Shown here one piece after another: positions 23,679-33,991 of a stretch of DNA of 64,000 bases. The notes below the pieces were generated by a model. The model did no database searches. It was not told the DNA's origin and saw nothing but the letters and a program-made list of their open reading frames with translations. The translations under genes and the position numbers were made by a program. The stretch is from Companilactobacillus tucceti DSM 20183 (GTDB taxonomy: Bacteria > Bacillota > Bacilli > Lactobacillales > Lactobacillaceae): positions 1 to 64,000 of the forward strand of contig NZ_AZDG01000009.1 of assembly GCF_001434665.1 (NCBI RefSeq), written 5' to 3'. The stretch's first letter is position 1, and every line of letters begins with the position of its first letter.

Positions 23679-26081
23679 ATGATTGATCGTAATACGGCAA
23701 ATGTTTTATGGTTCAACGAATTACATCGCCAAGATGTTAACTTAGTTGGTGGTAAGTCTTCTTCACTAGGAGAAATGACGTCATCAATGGATGTTCCAGT
23801 ACCTTATGGTTTTGCAACAACTGCTAGTGCATACAGGTATTTTATGCAGACAACGGGGCTAAATGATAAAGTCAATGCTTTGCTCAATGGCATGAAAGAT
23901 TATGAAGATTCAGACGAACTCCGAACAATGTGCAAGCAGATTCGTGATTTAATTGTTGGTGCTAAAATGCCAGATGATTTAGCGGCAGATATTAAGAAAG
24001 CATATGCAGATCTTGCTGATAAGATGGATCAAAAAGACCCATTTGTAGCAATTCGCTCGTCTGCTACTGCGGAAGATCTTCCGGATGCTTCCTTTGCAGG
24101 TCAACAAGAATCATATTTAAATATTAAAGGTGGAGATGACGTAGTTAACCGTGTTCAACAATGCTACGCTTCACTATTCACAGATCGTGCTACTTATTAT
24201 CGTCACAAGCAACAATTCCCATATGAAAAAGTTGCTTTATCAGCAGCTGTTCAAATGATGGTCTTTTCAAAGGCTTCAGGAATTATGTTCTCTGTTGATG
24301 TATCAAATGGTGATGATTCTAAGATCACTATCGACGGTATTCGTGGTTTAGGTGAATATATTGTTTTAGGAAAAGTTACTCCAAATCATTTTGTTATAGA
24401 TAAAAAAGCTCAAAAAATTGTTGAAAGAAATGTTGTTAAACAAACTATTCAGTTAACTAGAGTTGCTGATGGTGGAACTAAAGAAGAGGCAGTACCAGAA
24501 GAGTTACAAGACAAACAAGTCTTAACTGATGAACAAGTACTTGAACTTGCCGGCTATGCTAAGAAGATCGAAGAGCATTATGGCTGTTACATGGATATGG
24601 AATATGCCTTAGATGTTAATACAAATCGTCTTTGGATCGTGCAAGCTCGTCCAGAAACATATTGGTCACAAAAAAATAAAGAAGATAATGATGACACTAA
24701 TACTGGAGATGATAACGTGGTTGCAGAATCAGATGCTAAAGTTGTTGTTCGTGGATTGCCAGCAAGTCCTGGATTAGCCAGTGGTGTAGTTCATGTTATT
24801 GACGATCCAAAAGATATTGACCAATTTAAGAAAGGTGAAGTACTTGTTACATTGATGACTTCTCCTGATTGGGTTCCAGCTATGAAGAAAGCCGCTGCTA
24901 TTATTACCAATAATGGTGGTATGACATGTCACGCCGCAATCGTTTCACGTGAAATGCAGATTCCATGTATCGTCGGAACAGAGAGTAGACATGTAGCTGC
25001 TACTGATGCTTTGAAGAATGGTGATGTAGTAACTGTTGATGCCAAAAATGGTGTTGTTTATGCAGGCAAAGTAGAAGGACTTTTAAAGAAATCAGATTCA
25101 GGAAATCAAGTTGGCCAAGTAGTTGCCGCTGAAACATTTGCTCCAACAGCAACAGGTGTAATGATGAATTTAGGTGACCCAGAGTTAGCCGACAAGTATT
25201 CATCACTTCCTGCTGACGGTATTGGTTTGATGCGTGAAGAATTTATTTGGACATCATATATTCATGAACATCCTCTATACCTAATTGAACAAGGCCATCC
25301 AGAAAAAGTTGTCAATATGCTTTCTGATGGAATTTCTAAAGTTGCGCGTGCAATGGCACCAAGACCAGTTGTATTGCGTTTATCTGACTTTAAGTCTAGT
25401 GAGTATCGTAATCTAAAAGGTGGAGATAAATACGAACCACATGAACCAGCTGATTTGTTAGGTTGGCGTGGAGCTTCTCGTTATTATGATCCAAAATATA
25501 TCAATGCCTTTAAACTAGAACTAGAAGCAGTTAAGAAAGTTAGAAATGAGTATGGCTTGAAGAATCTAAATATTATGATTCCATTCATTCGTACAGTTGA
25601 TGAAGCTAGAAAAGTTACTGATATTATTAGAGATCAAGGATTAGTAAGAGGTGCAGACTTTAAGATCTATATGATGGCTGAAATTCCTTCGAATATTATT
25701 TTGGCCGATCAATTTAACCAATTCGTTGATGGATATTCAATCGGATCAAATGATTTAACAATGTTGTTGCTTGGTTGTGACCGTAATAATGACACAGTTT
25801 CTTCATTGTTTGATGAGCGTAACCTTACCGTTAAACGTGCAATTCGTCATTTGATCAAGACAGCACACAAAGATGGAAGAACCGTTTCAATTTGTGGACA
25901 AGCACCTTCAGAATTTCCTGACTTTACAAACTTCTTAATTCAAAGTGGTATTGACTATGTATCTGTTAACCCAGATATGGTCAAAGAAACAAAACGTAAC
26001 GTAGCTCACTTTGAACAAAGAATTATGTTAGATAAAGCTACTGGAAATGGATTGATTGATCCTGTTGATTATGAATGGTAG
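23679..26081 (+). CDS. ppsA: Phosphoenolpyruvate synthase
   Basis: An 800-residue cytosolic enzyme that makes PEP from pyruvate and ATP (giving AMP and phosphate). The ATG at 23679 follows AGGAGG by 7 bases. The ATP-grasp N-terminal domain shows VGGKSSSLGEM and FVAIRSSATAEDLPDASFAG (about 122-141). The swivelling phosphohistidine domain has TNNGGMTCHAAIVSRE with the phosphorylated His (about residue 422). The C-terminal PEP/pyruvate TIM barrel includes GLMREEFIW, YSIGSNDLTMLLLG and the catalytic-loop Cys in VSICGQAPSE. Length matches the family. The cre site upstream fits a gluconeogenic enzyme shut off by glucose, as expected in a heterofermentative-to-flexible lactic acid bacterium growing on organic acids. 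Confidence 0.95.
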   Translation: MIDRNTANVLWFNELHRQDVNLVGGKSSSLGEMTSSMDVPVPYGFATTASAYRYFMQTTGLNDKVNALLNGMKDYEDSDELRTMCKQIRDLIVGAKMPDDLAADIKKAYADLADKMDQKDPFVAIRSSATAEDLPDASFAGQQESYLNIKGGDDVVNRVQQCYASLFTDRATYYRHKQQFPYEKVALSAAVQMMVFSKASGIMFSVDVSNGDDSKITIDGIRGLGEYIVLGKVTPNHFVIDKKAQKIVERNVVKQTIQLTRVADGGTKEEAVPEELQDKQVLTDEQVLELAGYAKKIEEHYGCYMDMEYALDVNTNRLWIVQARPETYWSQKNKEDNDDTNTGDDNVVAESDAKVVVRGLPASPGLASGVVHVIDDPKDIDQFKKGEVLVTLMTSPDWVPAMKKAAAIITNNGGMTCHAAIVSREMQIPCIVGTESRHVAATDALKNGDVVTVDAKNGVVYAGKVEGLLKKSDSGNQVGQVVAAETFAPTATGVMMNLGDPELADKYSSLPADGIGLMREEFIWTSYIHEHPLYLIEQGHPEKVVNMLSDGISKVARAMAPRPVVLRLSDFKSSEYRNLKGGDKYEPHEPADLLGWRGASRYYDPKYINAFKLELEAVKKVRNEYGLKNLNIMIPFIRTVDEARKVTDIIRDQGLVRGADFKIYMMAEIPSNIILADQFNQFVDGYSIGSNDLTMLLLGCDRNNDTVSSLFDERNLTVKRAIRHLIKTAHKDGRTVSICGQAPSEFPDFTNFLIQSGIDYVSVNPDMVKETKRNVAHFEQRIMLDKATGNGLIDPVDYEW

Positions 26082-26090
26082 ATAGAAATT

Positions 26091-26119
26091 AAGACCTCAC
26101 TGATGTGGGGTCTTTTTTT
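26091..26119 (+). terminator. Terminator after ppsA
   Basis: AAGACCTCAC pairs with GTGGGGTCTT (one G-T-like mismatch) around TGAT and is followed by seven T. Confidence 0.8.
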
Positions 26120-26235
26120 GAAATTATTAAATTTAAAATTACTGATTGAACATATATTATATTAAGAACTTGTGTCCGACAACGTAAGTGGATATTATAT
26201 TCATAATAAATTCTATTATAAAAGGAGTATATTGT

Positions 26236-27660
26236 TTGACTAAATTATTGATTACAGAAGTAGAAGCTAATATTTTACGAGTTAGTAATTTTATAGGTAA
26301 GCCTGGGGAATTAGGCTATGTTTATAATCTTCTTAAGAAGCATAATAATATATATGAAAATGATGTTAAAGATGAGTCGCGAATATTAGAAATAAAACAT
26401 AGAGTCAATGATTGGGTACGGGTATCTTTAGGTGAGTGGCGAGTTGATAATACACGTTCACCATATGAAATAAAAAATAAAGAAAAGGATGGGCATCAAT
26501 TCAAATGCGCCTTCTGTAATAGAAATTTGAAGTCTATAGTTTATTATGCATCGAATAGAACGGATGGTAGATATATTACTCTAGGATCTAGTTGCGTGCA
26601 GAAATTAGGTGATAATGAGTTTATGGCTAGTGCTCATGTTGCAAATAATGATAGGGAACAATCAAGATATGAACATCTTATAAAGAAATATCCTCGTATT
26701 GAGTATGTTATGAATGCTGGGCGTAATAAAATATTGCTGGAAAAATACGTATTGCCACAAGAATTAATAAATAGATTCTGGGGAGACTTCGATTTATTAA
26801 AAAGATATGTTCGATCTTATTTAAAAATTGGATCATTCACCAGAGAATCAAGAAAAATGCAAGAGAAATTAAACAATTATAATAAAACTTGTAAGTTGAT
26901 TGAGGAGTACCAAAATAAATGTATGGATAAACCCAATTTTCATTTAGATAAAGATACTGTACATAATGAAGAAAAAATAAACAAAGAGAAAATTAAAGAA
27001 ATTAAAAAAGAAGTTGAAAAAAATAATGGTATTATGCGAACAGATTTAGCTGCTAATATGATGAGCGTACCTTATTTAGATAGAATTAAAAGAACATATG
27101 ATCATAATGAAAATATATCATCACTTAATATTACTGTTGTGGATAATGGACTATTTAATGTAACTTTCAAAATAGATTCAATTTCGTATAAATTTAATGT
27201 AAGTTCTAAAAGAATTATTTCTCTATTTGGATTTCCACAATTGAATGATGAAGTTCCATCTGGATTAAATATTGCCAAGGCTATTGGAAATCATTTTGAA
27301 CCAGATGAAAGTACTAAATTTAAATTATTGGAAGATTCAATAATTATTTTAGGTTCTGAAATGGAATTAACACAGTTATCATTTGGGGCTGCTAATATTT
27401 GGAACAATTCTAGCAGGCAACAGGAGAATTGGTTTAAGGATGAATATGGTAAATATATAATTTTTAAAGATGGGTCCAATGTTTTAACTTTGTTGGATAG
27501 CAAAGATATGATTGAAATAGCATTGTGGTATGAACTAAAATTAAAAGAAATGAAAGAAATAATGGAATTTATAAAATATAAGTCGATTAAGTATTCTTCT
27601 AAGAAAGAATTAATTGATGGCATTAAAAATTCATATGATGTATCTCAATCCTTTTATTAG
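26236..27660 (+). CDS. Unrecognised protein with a Cys-x2-Cys motif
   Basis: A 474-residue soluble protein, not recognised. The TTG at 26236 is chosen because AGGAG lies 8 bases upstream; the open frame further left would add a hydrophobic stretch encoded by intergenic DNA. A partial zinc-ribbon-like element occurs early: FKCAFCNRNL (Cys91, Cys94), then TLGSSCVQKLG (Cys120), the fourth ligand being unclear. Residues ~230-290 are Lys/Glu/Asn-rich and probably helical or coiled. The C-terminal ~180 residues alternate strands and helices. Base composition is more AT-rich than its neighbours, suggesting acquired DNA. With the next, convergent gene it forms a two-gene island of unknowns between ppsA and the lectin genes. 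Confidence 0.55.
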   Translation: MTKLLITEVEANILRVSNFIGKPGELGYVYNLLKKHNNIYENDVKDESRILEIKHRVNDWVRVSLGEWRVDNTRSPYEIKNKEKDGHQFKCAFCNRNLKSIVYYASNRTDGRYITLGSSCVQKLGDNEFMASAHVANNDREQSRYEHLIKKYPRIEYVMNAGRNKILLEKYVLPQELINRFWGDFDLLKRYVRSYLKIGSFTRESRKMQEKLNNYNKTCKLIEEYQNKCMDKPNFHLDKDTVHNEEKINKEKIKEIKKEVEKNNGIMRTDLAANMMSVPYLDRIKRTYDHNENISSLNITVVDNGLFNVTFKIDSISYKFNVSSKRIISLFGFPQLNDEVPSGLNIAKAIGNHFEPDESTKFKLLEDSIIILGSEMELTQLSFGAANIWNNSSRQQENWFKDEYGKYIIFKDGSNVLTLLDSKDMIEIALWYELKLKEMKEIMEFIKYKSIKYSSKKELIDGIKNSYDVSQSFY

Positions 27661-27761
27661 GCATAATTACTAATAATTTAACAATATATCCTTCTTACGT
27701 GAAAATTCTTATAAATGATAAAGTATATATTGTTTGAATCACATTTGTCATGTTCTTAAAG

Positions 27762-28682
27762 CTAAAATCTCAATTCAGAAAGGCTTTCTAAATTGTTTTT
27801 TTCGATATTACTATATTGAATTTTAGACTTCCAATTTAGATGAAGAATTTTTCCGTATGGATTTTTGTAACTTTTATTTGGACCGCCAATTACTAATCTG
27901 TATTCGTGCTGGTTTTGATACTTGTTGGGTTTGAAGAAAAAAATTTTATTAGGATTAAATGATATTTCGCTTTGAGTTAGAGGATAAATATCTTGATAAT
28001 ATGTAACTATACCATGATTACCTTTAAAATTTATTTTACGTAATTCTTTCAAAAAATCAGAGAAATTTATGTATACCCAATTTCTATCTTCTGCAATTTC
28101 TGAAATATCATCGATATATTGCTTTTTGAGATGTCCGTTAATAATATCTTTTCTTTTGATTGTGGCAAAACAGGAAATCTTGCATGTACTATCTTTGCCG
28201 TAACTAATTTGGGCGTTTTTAATCAAGTAATCTGTTATTAGTTTTTTTTTCGATTTGTCGTAATATGCATTTTGATAGTAATCTACAGGGCTCAAAAATA
28301 AATCATATTCGTTTGATAGATTGGCATTATAATATTTTGACAAAGAATTTAAATTTATATTGTTTTTGTATCCTAAAAACGGACTTGATTTAAAAGTACT
28401 TACTATTTGTATTATTTTAGATGATTTGTTAAAAATGAATCCTTTTGGAGTTTCAAAAGAGTTATTATTAACAATTTGATGGTTTGTCCAATCTTTAATG
28501 ATTGTAGATTTTACACTACCCTCTACGGCCTTCTGCCCCGGTCCTAATTTTGCATTTTTAGAAAAAAGGCTTGGATCATTAAAAAAAATGTTTCCCTTTT
28601 TTAAATCTTCGAAAGGAGTGGATCCATTATCAAGTTTTTTGTTAGAAGAAAATTTTATTATCCCTATTATATTGTTTGCCAT
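27762..28682 (-). CDS. Unrecognised protein with DUF2971-like features
   Basis: A 306-residue soluble protein. The ATG at 28682 is used because AAAGGAA lies about 10 bases upstream; the frame stays open further upstream but through a hydrophobic leader without a ribosome site. The N-terminus 'IIGIIKFSS...L.nGs.pFEDLKKGNIFFNDPSLFS' and the late motif FFFKPNKYQNQHEYRLVI recall the DUF2971 pattern, where 'L....l.fs.p..FNDP' near the start is paired with 'K...ys.E.EyRl' near the end. The function of that group is unknown, though members turn up in defence islands. It is very AT-rich and faces the unrecognised gene at 26236. Confidence 0.5.
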   Translation of the reverse strand: MANNIIGIIKFSSNKKLDNGSTPFEDLKKGNIFFNDPSLFSKNAKLGPGQKAVEGSVKSTIIKDWTNHQIVNNNSFETPKGFIFNKSSKIIQIVSTFKSSPFLGYKNNINLNSLSKYYNANLSNEYDLFLSPVDYYQNAYYDKSKKKLITDYLIKNAQISYGKDSTCKISCFATIKRKDIINGHLKKQYIDDISEIAEDRNWVYINFSDFLKELRKINFKGNHGIVTYYQDIYPLTQSEISFNPNKIFFFKPNKYQNQHEYRLVIGGPNKSYKNPYGKILHLNWKSKIQYSNIEKNNLESLSELRF

Positions 28683-28758
28683 TTTTAAAGTTCCTTTCAT
28701 ACTATGAATCCCTAATATAAAGTTTTGAATTATTATTTTATTTTCAGTAATTAGTAAA

Positions 28759-28797
28759 AATAACCCGAATAAATCATAATAATTTATTCGGGTTATT
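28759..28797. terminator. Bidirectional terminator downstream of lectin/WxL gene 1
   Basis: A perfect 16-bp stem (AATAACCCGAATAAAT / ATTTATTCGGGTTATT). It lies between the stop of the lectin gene and the start region of the DUF2971-like gene, both on the minus strand. Confidence 0.75.
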
Positions 28798-28803
28798 CTC
28801 TGT

Positions 28804-31275
28804 TTAATTATTTCCAATTACATCTGACGTTGTCCAAGTTAATGTACCAGTATAATGACCAGCTGGACTTAATCCTAATTGCTTTAAAAGCAATCCAGTA
28901 TCATTGGTCCAATCTCCTGAAATATTATTAGTAGTACTTGTAGTGTATGATTGGTCATTTGTTGCAACTATTACTGGTGTGTCGCCAATATTAACGTAAT
29001 CAGAATTATTATCTTTTCTATAAACTAGGTTCATATTTTTATTAAGACTATTATCGGTGTTATATAACCCATTTGATGTAACGGATAATTGCCATGGTTC
29101 ACGTAGACTAGTTACGCTTAAATTAAAATCTGAAGCACGTTTTAGATAGGTTGACTTATTACCAAAGTGAATATTTTGAAAGGCCAAACTATCTGAAACA
29201 TTTAGAGCAAGTGATTTATCCGGCATAACGTTAACGTTGTATGTAACTTCATTAGATATTAAGCCATTAGTTCTGTCGATAGCTTTAACTTTAATTTGTT
29301 GGGTTGAATTTACTGGGAACACATCCCCAAAATTATCTCCAGCACCTTCAATTAATTTCTTGAAGTCTACAGTTGCAGAAGATGTCTGGCCACTTTGAAG
29401 GCTTAAGTCTTGAGCAGCAGTGTAATTGTGATCTCCAATTGTTACGTTGAAGACGATATCTGAACCCTTGAGATCACTAGGCGCATTACTACTATATCCT
29501 AGATTAAGGTTTGAACTTAAACTTGCATCTTCATTTTTGTATAACAATTTGTAGTCAGTATTATCTGTACTTAGGTTTAGACTGTAATCTTTTTTAGCCA
29601 AAATAGTGAAGGCAGGAGAACTTGTCATCGCAATGCTATTCGTACCTGTAAATGAAGCAGGCGCTTGTTTTACGTTGATGTCACTTGATGTATCGTTCGT
29701 GGCAGTACCTGAAATAGAAATGTTAGCAACGTTATTATCATTGGATAGGACTCTTAATAACTGATGTTGAAGAGTTCCGGTGTCGTGTTGCCATTCGTCA
29801 TTTGTAATCACTTCAGGTTCCTTACCATCAGAATATGTGATAGTGGCGACGTTTAATTGAGCATCAGGTTTAATTTCAAAGTTATCAGGAATCTTTATCT
29901 TAGAAACAATTGATTTCCAGTCGTCGTCACCACGAATGTATTCAAGATTGTAATCAAGTGAAAGGTCATCACCATTAGCCACTGTCTTGTCAGTTGATTC
30001 GTCGGTGATTTTTTTGTGTAATGTTTTATCTGTGATTGATGCACTTACATCAGTAGTAGGTGATTCAGGGATTGAATCAAATGCTATTAATTTTGTAGCA
30101 GCATAATCAGATGGGGTGGTAGCACCAGTAAATCCCCAAAGGACCTTGTTTGAAGCTGGTGCTTTCAAATTATCGATATTTATTGGGTTACTTACTGTTT
30201 TAGAATTAGTATTTTCTATTCCACCTTTACTAATATCATTATATGTATATGTTAAAGTGGCAATACCTTTATTAGAACCAGTAGTAGGAGCTGGTGTCCA
30301 ATTAATAGTCATGTGGTGCCAATAAACAGGATTACCATTGGCATCTTTATCATTAGTTAGATCTACGTCGGTGGAGTTTGATTTAACCATCATAGTGAGT
30401 TTATTAAAATGATCATAATTACTATAATCACTGAACTCATCAGTTTGGGAATAGGTGTCTGTTAGCGCTGGGTAAGTTACGGAAATGTTACCATATTGAC
30501 CACCGTTGGTACCATAAGAAAGTGTCCCAAGAATTTTTGAGGAGGTCGGTATCCCACCTGGATGAGTATCAAAACTATTTTGTGAATACAATGAACTATC
30601 TGAGGCTAGTCCTTCTTTTTTTAACTGAATGGGTGACTCTTTATGGAAATTATTATTTTTGGCATCAATTTCTAATGCCATACTATTTTGAACCGCTGTT
30701 GTGGCCATATAACTTGGTGTCTTAGAAGTATAAGACTCAGGTGTAAGTAGAAAACCAGGGCTATAAGTAGCAGTATCAGCACCATAAACACCTAAGCCTT
30801 CAAGACCGGCTCCTAAAGCGGCAGTACCTCTACTATCATTTTGAAGGACGAAAGAGATACCTTCGCCATTTATATCGTCTGATGCAGCTCCCGTTCCGAA
30901 ATAAACCCAAAAAGAAATGGTTTGAGGTTTAGTAATATCAAATGTTCGACCATTTGACCAAAGGGCACCATAGGAAGATCTACCATTAGCTAGAGAAATA
31001 ATATTACCCGTAGATGGTGCTGAGGCTCCGCTTCGATCTAATATTTGTGCGGAGTTAGTTTTATACGGAAACTTATCATCCCCTGGTGGGTTTGTAACAG
31101 TTGATTTAGTCAAGTAATTACCAATTGCAACACCATCAGGAGCGTCTTGCAAGACATCTTTATCGTCTCTGGTGATTAAGTCAGCTGAAACGTTGTTTGT
31201 ATTTGTTATTAAGATAGCAAAAATGCTCATGAGGAATATAAGTCCCCACAAGTTTAATTTGTATTTATTTTTCAT
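28804..31275 (-). CDS. Secreted L-type lectin-like protein with C-terminal WxL domain, copy 1
   Basis: An 823-residue exported protein. The start is the ATG at 31275, preceded by AGGGGGG; the signal peptide MKNKYKLNLWGLIFLMSIFA ends near VSA (about residue 33). Residues ~60-400 form a bacterial L-type lectin-like domain (KPQTISFWVYFGTG, ISFVLQNDSRGTAALGAGLE, YWHHMTINWTPAP). Middle beta-sandwich-like segments follow. The C-terminal ~180 residues are a WxL domain: EPWQLSVTSNGLY and a final TGTLTWTTSDVIG. WxL domains bind peptidoglycan non-covalently. Such proteins often bind glycans on hosts, plants or neighbouring cells. No DUF916-type WxL partner is nearby. A close paralogue lies directly upstream. 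Confidence 0.82.
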   Translation of the reverse strand: MKNKYKLNLWGLIFLMSIFAILITNTNNVSADLITRDDKDVLQDAPDGVAIGNYLTKSTVTNPPGDDKFPYKTNSAQILDRSGASAPSTGNIISLANGRSSYGALWSNGRTFDITKPQTISFWVYFGTGAASDDINGEGISFVLQNDSRGTAALGAGLEGLGVYGADTATYSPGFLLTPESYTSKTPSYMATTAVQNSMALEIDAKNNNFHKESPIQLKKEGLASDSSLYSQNSFDTHPGGIPTSSKILGTLSYGTNGGQYGNISVTYPALTDTYSQTDEFSDYSNYDHFNKLTMMVKSNSTDVDLTNDKDANGNPVYWHHMTINWTPAPTTGSNKGIATLTYTYNDISKGGIENTNSKTVSNPINIDNLKAPASNKVLWGFTGATTPSDYAATKLIAFDSIPESPTTDVSASITDKTLHKKITDESTDKTVANGDDLSLDYNLEYIRGDDDWKSIVSKIKIPDNFEIKPDAQLNVATITYSDGKEPEVITNDEWQHDTGTLQHQLLRVLSNDNNVANISISGTATNDTSSDINVKQAPASFTGTNSIAMTSSPAFTILAKKDYSLNLSTDNTDYKLLYKNEDASLSSNLNLGYSSNAPSDLKGSDIVFNVTIGDHNYTAAQDLSLQSGQTSSATVDFKKLIEGAGDNFGDVFPVNSTQQIKVKAIDRTNGLISNEVTYNVNVMPDKSLALNVSDSLAFQNIHFGNKSTYLKRASDFNLSVTSLREPWQLSVTSNGLYNTDNSLNKNMNLVYRKDNNSDYVNIGDTPVIVATNDQSYTTSTTNNISGDWTNDTGLLLKQLGLSPAGHYTGTLTWTTSDVIGNN

Positions 31276-31442
31276 CTGTATTGCCCCCCTGTTAGAACAA
31301 TAAATGTAAATCATTTTATAACTGTCTGATATAAGTAATTATATCATTATGAGAAAAAAGTAACCAAATTTATGTAATAAATATAAATTAAAAAATGATT
31401 TTGGGAGAAAAATATTATTGTCTTTAAACAGGTGGCATAAAT

Positions 31443-31560
31443 GTGCAATGATACACAGCTTTTTCCGCTTAAAGCAAAAGATCCTATCAATCTAAAATCG
31501 GATTGATAGGATCTTTTACCTTAATGCTCGAAAGCTGAACGTGTATCATTGCACTCTTTT
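31443..31560 (-). repeat. Structured 3'-region repeat, family 1 copy R1
   Basis: Outer arms GTGCAATGATACAC (31443-31456) and GTGTATCATTGCAC (31541-31554) pair perfectly over 14 bp. An inner AGCTTT/AAAGCT helix and a perfect 17-bp central hairpin (31476-31517) follow. On the minus strand the element starts 2 bases after the stop codon of lectin gene 2. The conserved loops read GCATTAAGG and TTAAGCGGAAAA. Confidence 0.8.
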
Positions 31561-31561
31561 T

Positions 31562-33991
31562 TTAATTATTTCCAATTACGTCTGATGTTGTCCAAGTGAG
31601 TGTACCAGTATAATGACCGACTGGACTTAATCCTAATTGTTTTAAAAGTAATCCAGTATCACTGGTCCAGTTTCCTGAAATATTATCAGTAGTACTTGTA
31701 GTATATGATTGATTGTTTGTTGCGACGATTACTGGTGTTTCGCTGACATTCATGTAATCAGAATCGTTATCTTTTTTATAAACTAGGTTCATATTTTTAT
31801 TAAGACTATTATCGGAATTATATAATCCTTTTGATGTAACTGATAATTGCCATGGCTCGCGTAAGCTAGTTACACTTAAATTGAAATCGGAAGTACGTTT
31901 TAGATAGGTTGACTGATTACCGTAATGAATATTTTGAAAAGCTAAGCTATCTGAAACGTTCAACGTAAGTGACTTATCCGGTAGAACATTAACGTTGTAA
32001 GTAACTGCATTAGATACTAATCCGTTAGTTCTATCGATTGCCGTAACTTTAACTTGTTGAGTAGAGTTAACTGGGAATACGTCCCAGAAATTATCTCCAG
32101 CACCTTCAATTAATTGTTTTATATCCATAGTTGAAGAAGTTGTTTGACCAGTTTGAAGACTTAAATCTTGAGCGGCAGTGTAATTATGATCTCCAATAGA
32201 TAAGTTGAAAACAATATCTGATCCTTTAAGATCACTTGGTGCGTTACTACTATATCCTAGATTAAGATTTGAACTTAAACCAGCATTTTCATTCTTATAT
32301 AACAAGTCGTATTCAGTTTTATCTGTGCCAAGAACTAAACTGTAATCTTTTTTGGCCAAAATGGTGAAAGCAGGAGAACTCGTCATTGCAATACTATTTG
32401 TACCTGTAAATGAAGCGGGTGCTTGTTTTACGTTGATATCACTTGATATCTCGTTCACGGCAGTTACTGAAATAGAAATTTTAGCGGAACTATTATTTGT
32501 ATCGAGTTCTTTTGCCAAAGTATATTGAAGATTTCCTCCAACGATATCATCTTTAGATATCTTAGTTGGACTTTGACCATCACCATAATCTATAGTAGCA
32601 ATGTTCTCATTAGCATCAGGCTTTAAAGTGACGTTATCAGGAATTTTTATTTTAGAAGCAATTGATTTCCAGGATTCCTTACCACGTATATAGTTAAGAT
32701 TATAATTTAATGATAAATCGTCACCATTAGAAACGGTTTTATCTGTGGAGCTGTCTATGATAGTTTTGTTTAAAGTTTTATCAGTGATCGATGCACTTAC
32801 ATCAGAAGTAGGTGATTCAGGGATTGAATCAAAAGCCACTAGTTTAGTAGCAACTAAATTAGATGTACCATTTGCTCCTGTAAAGCCCCAGCGAACTAAA
32901 TTATCTGTTGCGTTTAACTTGGTGGTATCAATATCTATAGTTTTTGTAGTAGGGGTTTTCTCTAGTCCTTCCTTAGTTATGTCATTAAAAGCGTAAGAAA
33001 GTTTTGCAATATTAGATCCAGATGGTGCTGGTGTCCAATCGATGGTTACGTGATGCCAGTAGACTGGATTATTTGATGAGTCAGTATAATCGGTTAAATC
33101 AGCTAATTGTGAGTCTACATGAACCATGACTGTTGCTTTATCAAATCCGGGATAGTTACTATTGATGTTTGAATCGATACTTGTTTGATAATAGGTTCCA
33201 GCAAAAGCGGGATAGATTACTGCTATATTTCCGTACCGGCTAGCACTTCCATATGTTAGGGTGCCCGGTATTCCAAGCGAAGAAGGTGGCGTTGTCCCTA
33301 ATTGAGTATCATAAGCATTTTGAGAAAAAGTAGTTCCGACAAGGGGAATCCCACTTGAGCTCATATTTATGGGAGCATTTTTGGAGTTATACATGTTGTT
33401 TTTTGCCGTATCAAATTCTAGTGCAACGCTGTTTTGGATGGCTGAATTTTGCATGAAAGATACTTTTTCTGAATAAGTATTAAAGACACTAGATGTAGAT
33501 TTGTCGAAACCATATGCGCCTATACCGTCTAATCCAGCACCTAATGCACCATTACCACGGGCATCATTTTGAAGAACGAAAGTGATACCCTCACTGTTTA
33601 TATCGTCCTCACCGTTACCAGATCCAAAATACATCCATGCTGAAATAGTTTGAGGTTTAGTAATATCAAAAGTTTTTTTTGTTGACCAAAGTGATCCGTA
33701 GGTATTCTTACCATTTGCTAGAGAAATTATATTTCCATCGGTAGAGTTATCACCAGAGTGATCAACTATTTGAGCTGAATTAGTTTTAAAAGGACTTCCC
33801 GATACGGGAGTTGGAGTGGAATTTGACATGTATTGGCTGAGTGGGAGCCCATTAGGGGCTTCTTTTAAAACAGCCAAATCAGTGCTACTGGTTAAAGTAG
33901 CGGAAACGTTAGTGGCATTAGCCGTTACTATAACAAAAATGCTCATGAGGATAATAGATCCCCATAAGCTCAGTAGATATTTTTTCCTCAT
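31562..33991 (-). CDS. Secreted L-type lectin-like protein with C-terminal WxL domain, copy 2
   Basis: An 809-residue paralogue of the downstream gene. The ATG at 33991 follows GGAGGG. The signal peptide MRKKYLLSLWGSIILMSIFV ends near VSA (about residue 33). The lectin part (about 60-390) again shows KPQTISAWMYFGSG, ITFVLQNDARGNGALGAGLD and YWHHVTIDWTPAP, but with many substitutions. The second half is almost identical to the paralogue, from DVSASITDKTLN to the WxL end TGTLTWTTSDVIG. This points to duplication with ongoing homogenisation of the C-terminal half and divergence of the glycan-binding half. Both copies face away from the giant adhesin gene across a 490-bp gap. Confidence 0.82.
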   Translation of the reverse strand: MRKKYLLSLWGSIILMSIFVIVTANATNVSATLTSSTDLAVLKEAPNGLPLSQYMSNSTPTPVSGSPFKTNSAQIVDHSGDNSTDGNIISLANGKNTYGSLWSTKKTFDITKPQTISAWMYFGSGNGEDDINSEGITFVLQNDARGNGALGAGLDGIGAYGFDKSTSSVFNTYSEKVSFMQNSAIQNSVALEFDTAKNNMYNSKNAPINMSSSGIPLVGTTFSQNAYDTQLGTTPPSSLGIPGTLTYGSASRYGNIAVIYPAFAGTYYQTSIDSNINSNYPGFDKATVMVHVDSQLADLTDYTDSSNNPVYWHHVTIDWTPAPSGSNIAKLSYAFNDITKEGLEKTPTTKTIDIDTTKLNATDNLVRWGFTGANGTSNLVATKLVAFDSIPESPTSDVSASITDKTLNKTIIDSSTDKTVSNGDDLSLNYNLNYIRGKESWKSIASKIKIPDNVTLKPDANENIATIDYGDGQSPTKISKDDIVGGNLQYTLAKELDTNNSSAKISISVTAVNEISSDINVKQAPASFTGTNSIAMTSSPAFTILAKKDYSLVLGTDKTEYDLLYKNENAGLSSNLNLGYSSNAPSDLKGSDIVFNLSIGDHNYTAAQDLSLQTGQTTSSTMDIKQLIEGAGDNFWDVFPVNSTQQVKVTAIDRTNGLVSNAVTYNVNVLPDKSLTLNVSDSLAFQNIHYGNQSTYLKRTSDFNLSVTSLREPWQLSVTSKGLYNSDNSLNKNMNLVYKKDNDSDYMNVSETPVIVATNNQSYTTSTTDNISGNWTSDTGLLLKQLGLSPVGHYTGTLTWTTSDVIGNN

